From the NCBI GenBank assembly GCA_910585195.1, contig CAJUCX010000005.1, positions 32,013 to 96,012 on the forward strand: 64,000 bases of DNA, in the 5' to 3' direction. Made by a program: the position numbers and the translations under genes. The stretch comes from an uncultured Christensenellaceae bacterium. Its GTDB lineage: Bacteria > Bacillota > Clostridia > Christensenellales > CAG-314. The notes under the pieces were generated by a model. The model ran no database searches, was not told the DNA's origin, and saw only the letters and a list, made by a program, of their open reading frames with translations. This document shows, piece by piece, positions 18,599 to 26,702 of the stretch (position 1 is its first letter; every line of letters starts with the position of its first letter).

Positions 18599-19279
18599 AT
18601 GCTTGGTATACTTTGTGCAATGCAAATAGAGGCAAAGCCTGTAGAAGATGCAATGACCGAAAAACAATATAAAACCGTTTGCGGCAAAAAGTTTGTCGTC
18701 GGCAATTTGTTCGGCAACGACGCTGTGCTTTGCATAAGCGGCGTAGGCAAGGTCAATTCGTCTTTCGGCACTACTTTGCTGGTTAAAGACTTCGGCGCGG
18801 ACGTCATATTAAACTTGGGCGTGGTGGGCTCTATCGACCAAAACTTAAAGTTGTTCGATTTGGTCGTCGGCAGTTGCGCAATGCAATACGACTTCGACAC
18901 AAGCGGCAGCGGAATACTCGTCAGGGGACAGGTTGACGGCTTTGCCGACAAGTTTATACCGCTTACGCAAAAATATTTGCAGGGCTTTAAAGAAAAGGGC
19001 TATAAAATAGGCAGACTCGCAACAACCGACGCATTCAAGTTTGTGCAGGAAAATCTCGATTTTTTACGGCAAAACGATATGGCGGTGGAAGATATGGAAA
19101 TCGGCGCGATAGCGCAGGTATGCATTTTTTTAGGGGCGGATTTGGTTTCCGTAAAGTCTGTGTCCAACAAAGTAGATAAAGACGGCTGTCAGGAATATGC
19201 AAACCAAGCACAAAAAGCCGTTGACGCATATGCTAACAAATTGCAAGAAATAATCGGTGTAATTTATGGAAAAAATTAA
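18599..19279 (+). CDS. mtnN: MTA/SAH nucleosidase family protein
   Basis: A 226-residue PNP/UDP-fold protein. It should cleave S-adenosylhomocysteine to adenine and S-ribosylhomocysteine, the substrate of LuxS, whose gene overlaps it by 14 bases. The start at 18599 follows TTGGGGTG; an earlier in-frame ATG at 18539 has no ribosome site. Glu11 in CAMQIE matches the family base, and VEDMEIGAIAQVC matches the ribose-binding Met-Glu. The expected catalytic Asp of the ISD motif (Asp197 in E. coli) reads VSN here, an Asn, which would be expected to alter or weaken activity. Family and context are secure; turnover is less certain. Confidence 0.85.
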   Translation: MLGILCAMQIEAKPVEDAMTEKQYKTVCGKKFVVGNLFGNDAVLCISGVGKVNSSFGTTLLVKDFGADVILNLGVVGSIDQNLKLFDLVVGSCAMQYDFDTSGSGILVRGQVDGFADKFIPLTQKYLQGFKEKGYKIGRLATTDAFKFVQENLDFLRQNDMAVEDMEIGAIAQVCIFLGADLVSVKSVSNKVDKDGCQEYANQAQKAVDAYANKLQEIIGVIYGKN

Positions 19280-19691
19280 ATCATTTCAAAAAAATCACAA
19301 TACTATGCAGCCCGGGTTCAGTCTGTCGGGCGAGCAACAGGGGATAAAAACTTTTGACTTGCGCTTCAAAAAACCGAATTGCGGCGACTTTATTGCAGTT
19401 GCGGCAATGCACTCTATAGAGCATTTGCTTGCGACGATTTTGCGCAACAGCAGTTATAAAGACGACGTAATTTACTTCGGACCTATGGGTTGCAGAACGG
19501 GCTTTTATTTGCTTACGGCAAATCTTGACGAAGTTACGGTAAAAAATTTGCTGATACAAAGTCTTAAAAAAGTGCGTGATTTCGATTTCGTGCCGGGTGC
19601 GGAAAAGATAGAGTGCGGCAATTATCTGGAACACGACTTAAAAGGCGCCAAAGAAGAATGCGAAAAATATCTGCGGTTGATAGAAAGTTGA
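19266..19691 (+). CDS. luxS: S-ribosylhomocysteine lyase LuxS
   Basis: A 141-residue metalloenzyme that splits S-ribosylhomocysteine into homocysteine and the autoinducer-2 precursor DPD. The HxxEH signature HSIEH (His49, Glu52, His53) and Cys117 in IECG are the metal ligands. Cys76 in GPMGCRTG and Arg33 in FDLRF are the conserved catalytic and binding residues. It is somewhat shorter and more divergent at the N-terminus than the Bacillus enzyme. Overlap with mtnN makes a compact two-gene activated-methyl-cycle unit, so AI-2 production is possible if MtnN is active. Confidence 0.95.
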   Translation: MEKIKSFQKNHNTMQPGFSLSGEQQGIKTFDLRFKKPNCGDFIAVAAMHSIEHLLATILRNSSYKDDVIYFGPMGCRTGFYLLTANLDEVTVKNLLIQSLKKVRDFDFVPGAEKIECGNYLEHDLKGAKEECEKYLRLIES

Positions 19692-19747
19692 TTTTTAATA
19701 ATTGTTTTGTTTGATACTTAAATAAAAATTTATGATTGAAATAATAC

Positions 19748-19779
19748 AAAAAAACTACTGCTTTTGCAGTAGTTTTTTT
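19748..19779 (+). terminator. Terminator after luxS
   Basis: A-run and ACTACTGC (to 19761), TTTT loop, GCAGTAGT (19766-19773), then six T. A near-perfect stem with A and T flanks. Confidence 0.92.
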
Positions 19780-19812
19780 GTTAAAGAAAATCATTTAAGA
19801 GAGGATTTAACG

Positions 19813-19881
19813 GCAACAGTCGTCGGACATATATTGAAACAAAATTTAATCCGAAACGATACAGTCCGACGACATTGTTGC
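19813..19881 (+). other. Long imperfect inverted repeat, possible structured RNA
   Basis: TCGTCGGAC (19820-19828) pairs with GTCCGACGA (19864-19872), and outside it GCAACA (19813-19818) pairs with TGTTGC (19876-19881). The loop is 35 bases. It lies in the 312-base gap between luxS and putP, which otherwise holds the luxS terminator and the putP promoter. It has no T-run and is not a terminator. Confidence 0.45.
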
Positions 19882-19943
19882 TTACTATATAATATGCCGT
19901 AAAATGCAAACCTGTGCAAACGCGCATATGAGCCTAAGTTAGA

Positions 19944-19982
19944 TTGCGCTTAGTTAAATAATATGGTATAATATAACCATAT
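19944..19982 (+). promoter_or_regulatory. putP promoter with overlapping palindrome
   Basis: TTGCGC 19944-19949, 17-base spacer, TATAAT 19967-19972. ATATGGT (19961-19967) and ACCATAT (19976-19982) form an inverted repeat centred on the -10 box, a plausible operator. Confidence 0.65.
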
Positions 19983-20003
19983 ATTTTTGTTTTGGAGAGA
20001 AAA

Positions 20004-21638
20004 ATGCAGACGAGTATCCTTATTGTTTTTATTTTGTATATGCTTGCGACCATTACGGTAGGTTACGTTTTTTATCGCAAAAAAATGAACTTAAACCAAT
20101 ATATTTTGGGCGACAGAAAACTCAACCCGTGGGTTACGGCTATGTCTGCGCAGGCGTCGGATATGAGCGGTTGGCTGCTTACAGGCGTTCCGGGATTGGT
20201 TTATGCAGGTATATTAGGTATATCAGGAAAGACTATTGATGACGCAAAGGCAGCCATTTGGACGGCAATAGGTTTGGCGATTGGCACCGCGCTAAATTGG
20301 CTTATTATTGCAAAAAGATTGAGAGTATATACGGAAGTTTCGGGCAATTCACTTACCATACCGAGTTATCTTGAAAATCGCTTTAAGGACAAAAAGGGCA
20401 TAATTGCAATAATTACCGCCGTCGTACTTTTAGTGTTTTTTACCGTTTATACTTCTTCTATGTTTTCGGCAGGTGCAAAATTATTTTCCAACATATTTGG
20501 GCTCGACTACACTTTGGCTCTTTTGATAGGCGCGATAGTTATAGTAGGTTATACTTTTTTGGGCGGTTTTCTTGCGGTTTCCTGGACGGATTTGATACAA
20601 GGGATTTTGATGTTTTTCTGTCTAGTATTCGTGCCGTTGTTTATGTTAGGCAATTTTAGTGGAGAAGAAACTAATGCGGTTTCAAATGTGCTTTCAGGTT
20701 TAATACAACTTTTTCCATCAAATGACCCTAGTGTGAGTTACGGTTTGTTAGGAATACTTTCTGGTTTAGGTTGGGGCTTAGGCTACTTCGGTATGCCGCA
20801 CATTCTCGCAAGGTTTATGGCGTGCAAAGACCAAAAGACGATAAAGCCCGCAACAATAATAGCTCTTGTTTGGGTTGTCATCACTTTGGTTGCAGCCGTG
20901 CTTATAGGCGTGTTCGGCAGTGTTTATTTGGGACCTATACTTGCCGATGGTGAGCAAGTATTTATGGAAGTAGTTAAAAAATTGTTTCATCCTGTTGTGG
21001 CAGGCATAATGCTTTCTGCAATTCTTGCGGCAATTATGTCTACGGCGGACTCGCAGTTGCTTGTTGCGTCCACGGCGTTTTCCGCAGATATATTCAGACG
21101 GCTGTATAAAAAGATTTTCAAAAAAGAAGCAAGCGAAAAACTGTTGCTTTTGACTTCCAAACTTGCTTTGCTTGCAATTGCAATAGTTGCCTTTTTGCTT
21201 GCTCTTGACCCTAACAGTTCCGTATTCGAGATTGTGTCGTATGCGTGGGCAGGTCTGGGCGCGTCATTCGGTCCTATAATTTTACTGTCGCTGTACAACA
21301 AAAAAGTAACTTCAAAAGGCGCGATAGCGGGTATAGTTACGGGAGCGTTAGTTACCATACTGTTCAAATACGTGCTTGCACAGTTCGGCGGTTTCTGGGC
21401 TATTTACGAAATTATACCCGGCTTTATACTTTCTACCGCGGCAATTTTGATTGCGTCAAGATTTGACAAGCCTACGCAGGATATGCTTGACGAGTTTGAC
21501 GAAATGAAACGGCAAATTGCAGAGGGCAAAAATAAAAAGGACAAAACGGAAGTAATAAATGACAAAGCCGTTGCCGACGGCGTTTGTGCGGAATCTGCTA
21601 CAAAAGAAGTTGTTTCAGATGCGGCAGCGGAAGAATAA
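20004..21638 (+). CDS. putP: Sodium/proline symporter (SSS family)
   Basis: A 544-residue member of the sodium:solute symporter family with about 13 transmembrane helices. MSAQASDMSGWLLTGVPG near residue 50 carries the Asp and Ser that bind sodium in PutP. FLGGFLAVSWTDLIQG and the later MSTADSQLLVASTAFS segment are also typical. The substrate is most likely proline. The C-terminal 40 residues are polar and Ala/Glu/Asp-rich. The start is the ATG at 20004 after GGAGAG; the in-frame TTG at 19992 lies in the ribosome site. A palindrome over the promoter suggests regulation. Confidence 0.93.
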   Translation: MQTSILIVFILYMLATITVGYVFYRKKMNLNQYILGDRKLNPWVTAMSAQASDMSGWLLTGVPGLVYAGILGISGKTIDDAKAAIWTAIGLAIGTALNWLIIAKRLRVYTEVSGNSLTIPSYLENRFKDKKGIIAIITAVVLLVFFTVYTSSMFSAGAKLFSNIFGLDYTLALLIGAIVIVGYTFLGGFLAVSWTDLIQGILMFFCLVFVPLFMLGNFSGEETNAVSNVLSGLIQLFPSNDPSVSYGLLGILSGLGWGLGYFGMPHILARFMACKDQKTIKPATIIALVWVVITLVAAVLIGVFGSVYLGPILADGEQVFMEVVKKLFHPVVAGIMLSAILAAIMSTADSQLLVASTAFSADIFRRLYKKIFKKEASEKLLLLTSKLALLAIAIVAFLLALDPNSSVFEIVSYAWAGLGASFGPIILLSLYNKKVTSKGAIAGIVTGALVTILFKYVLAQFGGFWAIYEIIPGFILSTAAILIASRFDKPTQDMLDEFDEMKRQIAEGKNKKDKTEVINDKAVADGVCAESATKEVVSDAAAEE

Positions 21639-21696
21639 ATTTGTTTTGTCAAAAAACATATGACGATACTTTCAAGTTTAAGAATAAAAAATGACG

Positions 21697-21724
21697 AAAA
21701 AACCCCGCCGTACGGCGGGGTTTT
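21697..21724. terminator. Bidirectional terminator between putP and Cys-rich gene
   Basis: A perfect palindrome CCCCGCCGTACGGCGGGG (21703-21720) flanked by A-run on the left and TTTT on the right. It serves two converging genes. Confidence 0.9.
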
Positions 21725-21748
21725 AAGTTTAACAATTATGTGTCTTTG

Positions 21749-21952
21749 TTAGCATCTGTCGCCGATACTTATTGCGCCACAGCAGTAGAGCAATGCGGCA
21801 ATGATAATCAGGCAACAAGGGTTGATACGCAAGTTGAATGATTTGTGGTTGCCGTTACAGCAGCAGCAAAGGAATAATATGATAAGTATAATCCAAGTGC
21901 AGTCGCAGCCGCAGCCATTGCCGTTGTTGTTATTGAATAAACCGTTAAACAT
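21749..21952 (-). CDS. Small Cys-rich hydrophobic protein (chorion-like high-cysteine type)
   Basis: A 67-residue protein: Asn/Gly-rich start (NNNNGNGCGCDC), a hydrophobic stretch, a CCCC cluster, a second hydrophobic stretch and a Cys-rich end. Proteins of this composition are common in sporulating and other Clostridia and are often labelled chorion-class high-cysteine proteins; their function is not known. A strong GGAGG seven bases before the ATG supports it as a real gene, although it is too short for composition alone to prove. It converges on putP across a shared terminator. Confidence 0.75.
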   Translation of the reverse strand: MFNGLFNNNNGNGCGCDCTWIILIILFLCCCCNGNHKSFNLRINPCCLIIIAALLYCCGAISIGDRC

Positions 21953-22183
21953 AAGTTATTTACCTCCTTGCAAGAAATACATATTTTTCATTAACAAACG
22001 GCCTTTTTTGCTTGGCACAATTTTGTTAAGGAAAATCTGTTTACATTTCACAGTATGGTAAAAAACAAAAAAGTGTTACATTGCCAAAATTTGTCGGTGC
22101 AAATAAAATGCTTTTACGAAATGCAATCGAGTTGCTAAAATTCGGCTCTGCGTTTGGCAAGGCAATTATTATTTTGCAAACTG

Positions 22184-22289
22184 TTCACATTTGGCGCGCC
22201 GTGTGTTATAATTTCTTCGGCGCGTATGGCTTTAAGCCAACGGGACTAACAAACGAACGACACCTTATCGGGTCGGAACGGAGAACGTT
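22184..22289 (+). promoter_or_regulatory. Promoter and structured 5' leader of panT-coaX
   Basis: TTCACA 22184-22189, 17-base spacer, TATAAT 22207-22212, then a leader of about 70 bases. It has two hairpins: TGGC/GCCA at 22227-22239, and CGAC with CC pairing GG and GTCG at 22258-22275. GGAG at 22280-22283 follows directly after the second. I cannot match it to a named riboswitch. The rest of the 337-base gap upstream (21953-22183) shows nothing clear. Confidence 0.5.
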
Positions 22290-22898
22290 ATGCAAAAATT
22301 TTCATCTAGGAAGATTGCCGTTACGGCAATGTTTTTGGCACTTCTTGCCGTCTTTTCTTTTACGCCTTTGGGTTTTTTCCCGATTATACCGGGGCTGGTA
22401 TCCACAGCGTTTATAATAATCGTGATTGTTACGCTGTCTGCTCAACTGGAAGGTTTATTGGTTGGCGTGATATGTACGACGGCTTTTGGACTTTTCAGTT
22501 TTATACGCGCGTGGGTTACACCGGATACTCTTACGGCGTTTATATTTCAAAATCCGCTTATTTCGGTTTTGCCGCGTATAGTAATGGGTTTTGCAACTTA
22601 CTACTCAATGCTTGGTATGAAGAAACTTACTGCAAACAGTCAAAAGGCTTTTGTAAAAAATCAACTGCCTTCTCTGGTAAGCGCGATAGCGGCAGTTGTC
22701 AGCAACACCGCGCTGGTCGTAGGGGGTATGGCAGTCGGTTACGGCGGAGAGATGCTGCCCGACGGAAGCCGTACCGTTATGCAAATGATTACCGGTACGA
22801 CGCTTGCAATAAACTTCCCGATAGAGTTGGCGTTAAATATTATTTTTGTGCCCATGCTTTATACGGTGCTTAAAAAATATGCATATAAAGGAGAATAA
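22290..22898 (+). CDS. panT: ECF transporter S component, probably for pantothenate
   Basis: A 202-residue membrane protein with about six hydrophobic segments and the KIAVTAMFLALLAVFS opening common to ECF S components, the substrate-binding subunits that share an EcfA/A'/T module. Pantothenate is inferred from position: type III pantothenate kinase starts two bases after its stop, which would couple uptake with phosphorylation. The sequence alone does not prove specificity. No EcfA or EcfT gene is in the window, so it must use a shared module encoded elsewhere. Confidence 0.85.
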   Translation: MQKFSSRKIAVTAMFLALLAVFSFTPLGFFPIIPGLVSTAFIIIVIVTLSAQLEGLLVGVICTTAFGLFSFIRAWVTPDTLTAFIFQNPLISVLPRIVMGFATYYSMLGMKKLTANSQKAFVKNQLPSLVSAIAAVVSNTALVVGGMAVGYGGEMLPDGSRTVMQMITGTTLAINFPIELALNIIFVPMLYTVLKKYAYKGE

Positions 22899-22900
22899 AT

Positions 22901-23668
22901 ATGGTTTTGGCTTTTGACGTGGGCAATACCAACATTAAAATAGGGCTATTTGAAGGCGACGATATGATTTACAGTTGGCGCATGGCAACAGATTTGGTGC
23001 GCACTGCGGACGAGTACGGCATTGCCCTTATGCAACTTTTGCAAAGCGGCGGTATAACTCCGTCGCAAATATCGGGTACTATCGTGTCGTCGGTTATTCC
23101 GCAACTCAACTATACGATAGAGCATATGATAGGCTACTATCTGCATTCAAAACCGCTTATGGTAGGCCCCGGCATTAAAACGGGACTTAATATTCAATAC
23201 GAAAATCCGCGCGAAGTTGGCGCCGACAGGATAGTAAACTCGGTTTGCGCTTACAACAAATACGGCGGTCCCGTCATTACGGTTGACTTCGGTACGGCAA
23301 CGACTTTCAACGCCATAAGCAAAGACGGCAAATTTTTGGGCGGCTGCATTTGCCCGGGCGTAAAAACTTCCGTCGAAGCATTGGTAAAATCCACCGCCAA
23401 ATTGCCTACGATAGAACTCGTTAAGCCAAAACACGTCATTTGTAAAAACACCGTAAACAATATGCAGGCGGGGGTAACTTTCGGCGTAATAGGGCAGGTC
23501 AGATATATTCTGGAAGTTATGAAGAAAGAAATGGGCGAAAAAAACATAAAGGTAGTTGCAACAGGCGGTCTGTCCGAACTGGTAAAGGACGAAGTCGGCT
23601 TAATCGACGTAGTGGACAGACGACTTTCGCTTTTGGGTATAAAAATGGTTTATGATATGAACAACTGA
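22901..23668 (+). CDS. coaX: Type III pantothenate kinase
   Basis: A 255-residue ASKHA-fold kinase that phosphorylates pantothenate in the first step of coenzyme A synthesis. The phosphate loop FDVGNTNIKIGLF is at residues 5-17, the catalytic aspartate lies in GADRIVN (about 108), and VDFGTATTF and GGCICPGVKTS follow. Length and motifs are normal. It is translated just after the panT subunit (AAAGGAGAA ribosome site in the panT tail) and the unit ends at a 17-bp terminator stem. Confidence 0.96.
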   Translation: MVLAFDVGNTNIKIGLFEGDDMIYSWRMATDLVRTADEYGIALMQLLQSGGITPSQISGTIVSSVIPQLNYTIEHMIGYYLHSKPLMVGPGIKTGLNIQYENPREVGADRIVNSVCAYNKYGGPVITVDFGTATTFNAISKDGKFLGGCICPGVKTSVEALVKSTAKLPTIELVKPKHVICKNTVNNMQAGVTFGVIGQVRYILEVMKKEMGEKNIKVVATGGLSELVKDEVGLIDVVDRRLSLLGIKMVYDMNN

Positions 23669-23726
23669 CTTTTTCAGCTAAAAGCTGTTACTTGCAAAAC
23701 TGTTTTGCAAATATATAGTCAACAAA

Positions 23727-23768
23727 ACTCAATGCCAAAGTGCAAAGCACTTTGGCATTGAGTTTTTC
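23727..23768 (+). terminator. Strong terminator after coaX
   Basis: A perfect 17-bp stem (23727-23743 with 23747-23763), AAA loop, then TTTTC. Confidence 0.93.
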
Positions 23769-23820
23769 TTATAAACCAAGTTACGCAGAGAAAATAATTA
23801 CGCGAAGCAAAAGTTTTTTC

Positions 23821-24030
23821 CTATTCGAAAAAAAAAATATCTTCAAATTTTTTGTCGGTTGCAATGCAAATTATGAGCGCAAGTTTTGCGGTGGGGCAAT
23901 ATTGCTCTGTTTCTATGGAGCTTATCGTGTTGCGCGACACACCTACCATTGCGGCGAGGTCTGCTTGCGAAAGTTTTTTTTCGGCTCTTACTTCTTTAAG
24001 CCGATTTTTCAAAATTAAATTTTTGTTCAT
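23821..24030 (-). CDS. XRE-family regulator paired with DUF6442 protein
   Basis: A 69-residue Cro/CI-type protein with the HTH at about residues 20-40 (SQADLAAMVGVSRNTISSIE) and the usual PTAKLALIICIA following helix. It has no other domain. It lies 15 bases downstream of a small membrane-protein gene in the same leftward operon, a pairing frequent in Clostridia. The palindromes before that operon (24390-24435) are likely its operators. It is not closely related to the array at 49-52 kb. Confidence 0.9.
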   Translation of the reverse strand: MNKNLILKNRLKEVRAEKKLSQADLAAMVGVSRNTISSIETEQYCPTAKLALIICIATDKKFEDIFFFE

Positions 24031-24045
24031 ATTGTTACCGCAAAA

Positions 24046-24366
24046 CTAAATAAACAAAGAAATTAGGTACGTTGCAATAAACATTACGGCGGCTACGCCG
24101 TACAACGCTGCAATAACGATTTCGTGCTTGCGACGAAATTTAACTGCTTTATAAATAAATTGCGTTGCCATAAGGCTAAACAATATTGCTTCGAATGCCA
24201 AAAAAGTTTTGTTGTCGCGTAAAATTTCTATAACGGTAAAAATTGCGCATAAAATCGCAACAACGATTGTTGCTATGTTTGACGCTTTTTTCATAACTTC
24301 TTTTTCGTACAAATCTTGGTTTTTATTTTCCAGCCGCGATTTTTCTAAAATTTCGTTTTTGTCCAT
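24046..24366 (-). CDS. DUF6442-family membrane protein
   Basis: A 106-residue protein with an acidic, Lys/Asn-rich N-terminus (KNEILEKSRLENKNQDLYEKE) and about four short transmembrane segments. It matches the pattern of DUF6442 proteins encoded before small XRE regulators. Function unknown; by analogy with other regulator/membrane pairs it may sense membrane state or antagonise the repressor, but this is inference. AAGGAGAAAG precedes the ATG. Confidence 0.78.
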   Translation of the reverse strand: MDKNEILEKSRLENKNQDLYEKEVMKKASNIATIVVAILCAIFTVIEILRDNKTFLAFEAILFSLMATQFIYKAVKFRRKHEIVIAALYGVAAVMFIATYLISLFI

Positions 24367-24383
24367 AACTTTCTCCTTTTAAT

Positions 24384-24442
24384 TTTTGCCAAGTTTACTT
24401 TGCATTGATAATACACTTTTTGCCAAGTATACTTGTCAATAG
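24384..24442 (-). promoter_or_regulatory. Operators and promoter for the DUF6442/XRE operon
   Basis: The perfect palindrome CAAGTATACTTG (24424-24435) and a related site CAAGTTTACTTTG (24390-24402) share the longer repeat TTTTGCCAAGTWTACTT. The first abuts a minus-strand TTGACA (24437-24432); the likely -10, TATTAT, lies between the two sites. This is a classic autoregulated promoter arrangement. Confidence 0.7.
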
Positions 24443-24536
24443 TTTTTGAAAAATTTTTTATGTTTTTTATTAAAGTGTAGTTCCGGCGGAAAAATAAAAT
24501 CAAAGCGGTAAAATCTTTTTATTTGCAAAAATTTTG

Positions 24537-24581
24537 GTTAAGATTATATAACAAGATAATTGCAAATTATATAATCTTAAC
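24537..24581. repeat. 15-bp perfect inverted repeat
   Basis: Arms 24537-24551 and 24567-24581 are exact complements (GTTAAGATTATATAA) around a 15-base loop. Similar words (TTATATAA, CAAGATAATT) recur at about 24610-24640. It is in the 368-base gap before uvrB; no T-run, and it lies about 120 bases upstream of the uvrB promoter. Role unknown. Confidence 0.6.
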
Positions 24582-24699
24582 TAAACCGATAGGTGCGGTT
24601 AAGTGGGGTAAGTTATATAAATAATCAAGATAATTAGTGTCTATTTGAAATAATCTTTGCAATGCACACTTGCTATTTTGCAAACATATGTTCAAAAAA

Positions 24700-24727
24700 T
24701 TGACAAAAAATTATAATTACATATAAT
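24700..24727 (+). promoter_or_regulatory. uvrB promoter (leaderless start)
   Basis: TTGACA 24700-24705, 16-base spacer, TATAAT 24722-24727. The ATG at 24735 is seven bases after the -10, where transcription should begin. No LexA-type box is obvious. Confidence 0.85.
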
Positions 24728-24734
24728 AAAACCT

Positions 24735-26702
24735 ATGGAACAACGGGACTTCAAAATCAACTCAAAATATAAGCCTTGCGGCGACCAACCGCAAGCAATA
24801 GACAAACTTGTCGAGGGCGTAAACAACGGTTTGCGTACGCAGGTATTAAAGGGCGTTACCGGCAGCGGCAAGACCTTTACTATGGCAAACGTTATAGAGA
24901 GGTTAAACCGCCCTGCACTTGTTATTTCGCACAACAAAACTCTTGCGGCGCAACTTTGCAACGAGTTCAGAGAGTTTTTCCCCGACAACAGGGTAGAGTT
25001 TTTTGTTTCTTATTACGACTACTATATGCCCGAGAGTTACATTCCGTCTCGCGATTTGTTTATAGAAAAAGAAACTTCCGTCAACGAAGAAATCGATAAA
25101 CTGCGCCACTCCGCAACTTGTTCGTTATTCGAAAGACGCGACACCATTGTAGTCGCTTCCGTTTCGTGCATTTACGGTTTGGGCGCTCCGGGAGAATATT
25201 ACAAACTGAGTGTTTCGTTGCGCCCTGGACAGGAAATTTCGCGCGACGACCTTATAAGAAGACTTGTCGAAATTCAATATCAGCGTAGCGATATGGACTT
25301 TCACCGCGGTACGTTCCGCGTGCGCGGCGACGTGGTGGAAATTTTTCCCGCGTCAAACAGCGAAGTCGCGATACGGGTGGAGTTTTTCGGCGACGAGATA
25401 GAAAAAATTTCCGAAGTGGAAGCGGTTTCTGGCAGAAGCATTGCAACGCTTTTGCACTCTATAATCTTTCCTGCGACGCACTACGTTGTGGAGGGCGTTA
25501 CGCTGGAAAAATCTATGGAACAAATCAAACGCGATATGCTTGAACAGGTAGAGGCGCTTAAAAGTCAGGGGCGTGCGTTGGAAGCGCAAAGATTGCTGCA
25601 ACGCACGAGTTATGACTTGGAGATGATGCAAGAACTTGGCTATTGCAGCGGTATAGAAAACTATTCACGTTACTTCGACGGCAGAAGCACTGGCGACCCT
25701 CCGTTTACTTTGATAGATTATTTCCCCGACGACTTTATAACCTTCATTGACGAAAGTCATATGACTTTGCCGCAAATAAGGGGTATGTACAACGGCGACA
25801 GAAGCCGCAAAGAAAATTTAGTGTCTTACGGCTTTCGTCTGCAAAGCGCGTTTGACAACCGCCCGTTGAAGTTTGACGAGTTTGACGCGCGCATAGGGCA
25901 GATGGTGTGCGTTTCCGCCACGCCAAACAAATATGAACTTGACCAAAGCGGTCAGGTGGTGGAGCAAGTCATAAGACCTACCGGTTTGCTCGACCCTGAA
26001 ATTTTCGTGCGTAAAGTCGACGGACAAATCGACGATTTGCTTAGTGAAATAAACGACACCGTCGCAAGAAAAGGGCGCGTTTTGGTAACCACTCTTACAA
26101 AGCGTATGAGCGAAAGTCTTACAAAGTATCTGACGGAGCGCGGTGTAAAGGTGCGGTATATGCACAGCGAAATAGAAACGTTGGAGCGTATCGAAATTTT
26201 AAGCGACCTTAAAAAAGGAGTGTTTGATGTGCTTGTAGGCATAAACCTTTTGCGCGAAGGTTTGGACTTGCCGCAGGTAAAAACCGTCGCTATTTTGGAC
26301 GCCGACAAAGAAGGATTTTTACGCAGTGAGTCGTCGCTTATACAGACGATAGGCAGGGCTGCAAGAAATGCCGACGGCAAAGTTATTATGTATGCCGACG
26401 TGATGACCGACAGTATGAAACGCGCCATTGACGAAACCAATCGCAGAAGGGCAATTCAAGACAGGTTCAATAAAGAGCACGGCATAATCCCTAAGACGAT
26501 AGAGCACGACGTAAAAAACTCTTTGGAAATAACAAAAAAAGAAGAAAAAGAGTTTACCAAAAATCAGTTGCCTAAACAGATAGAAATCGTAAGACTGCAA
26601 ATGAAGCAAGCCGCAAACAATCTCGATTTTGAAAAAGCGATTATTTTGAGGGAAGAGTTGAATAAACTTGAAAAACAATTAAGAAAATATGAAAAAACTT
26701 AA
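24735..26702 (+). CDS. uvrB: Excinuclease ABC subunit B
   Basis: A 655-residue helicase-fold subunit of nucleotide excision repair. It receives damaged DNA from UvrA and recruits UvrC. Walker A GVTGSGKTFT is at residues 39-48, the beta-hairpin YYDYYMPESYIP near 93-104, DEAD-like FIDESHMT near 338, and helicase motifs VGINLLREGLDLP and QTIGRAARN follow. The C-terminal UVR motif (EKAIILREELNKLE) binds UvrC. There is no ribosome site; the mRNA should start at the ATG. The last 69 bases of the gene are repeated just after the stop. Confidence 0.98.
   Translation: MEQRDFKINSKYKPCGDQPQAIDKLVEGVNNGLRTQVLKGVTGSGKTFTMANVIERLNRPALVISHNKTLAAQLCNEFREFFPDNRVEFFVSYYDYYMPESYIPSRDLFIEKETSVNEEIDKLRHSATCSLFERRDTIVVASVSCIYGLGAPGEYYKLSVSLRPGQEISRDDLIRRLVEIQYQRSDMDFHRGTFRVRGDVVEIFPASNSEVAIRVEFFGDEIEKISEVEAVSGRSIATLLHSIIFPATHYVVEGVTLEKSMEQIKRDMLEQVEALKSQGRALEAQRLLQRTSYDLEMMQELGYCSGIENYSRYFDGRSTGDPPFTLIDYFPDDFITFIDESHMTLPQIRGMYNGDRSRKENLVSYGFRLQSAFDNRPLKFDEFDARIGQMVCVSATPNKYELDQSGQVVEQVIRPTGLLDPEIFVRKVDGQIDDLLSEINDTVARKGRVLVTTLTKRMSESLTKYLTERGVKVRYMHSEIETLERIEILSDLKKGVFDVLVGINLLREGLDLPQVKTVAILDADKEGFLRSESSLIQTIGRAARNADGKVIMYADVMTDSMKRAIDETNRRRAIQDRFNKEHGIIPKTIEHDVKNSLEITKKEEKEFTKNQLPKQIEIVRLQMKQAANNLDFEKAIILREELNKLEKQLRKYEKT

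Noticed and set aside
22219..22289. preQ1, fluoride or THF riboswitch in the panT leader
   Set aside because: None of the conserved aptamer words of these classes is present.
22081..22416. A 111-codon frame overlapping the panT promoter, leader and start
   Set aside because: It has no ribosome site, covers a good promoter and two hairpins, and overlaps a convincing ECF gene in another frame.
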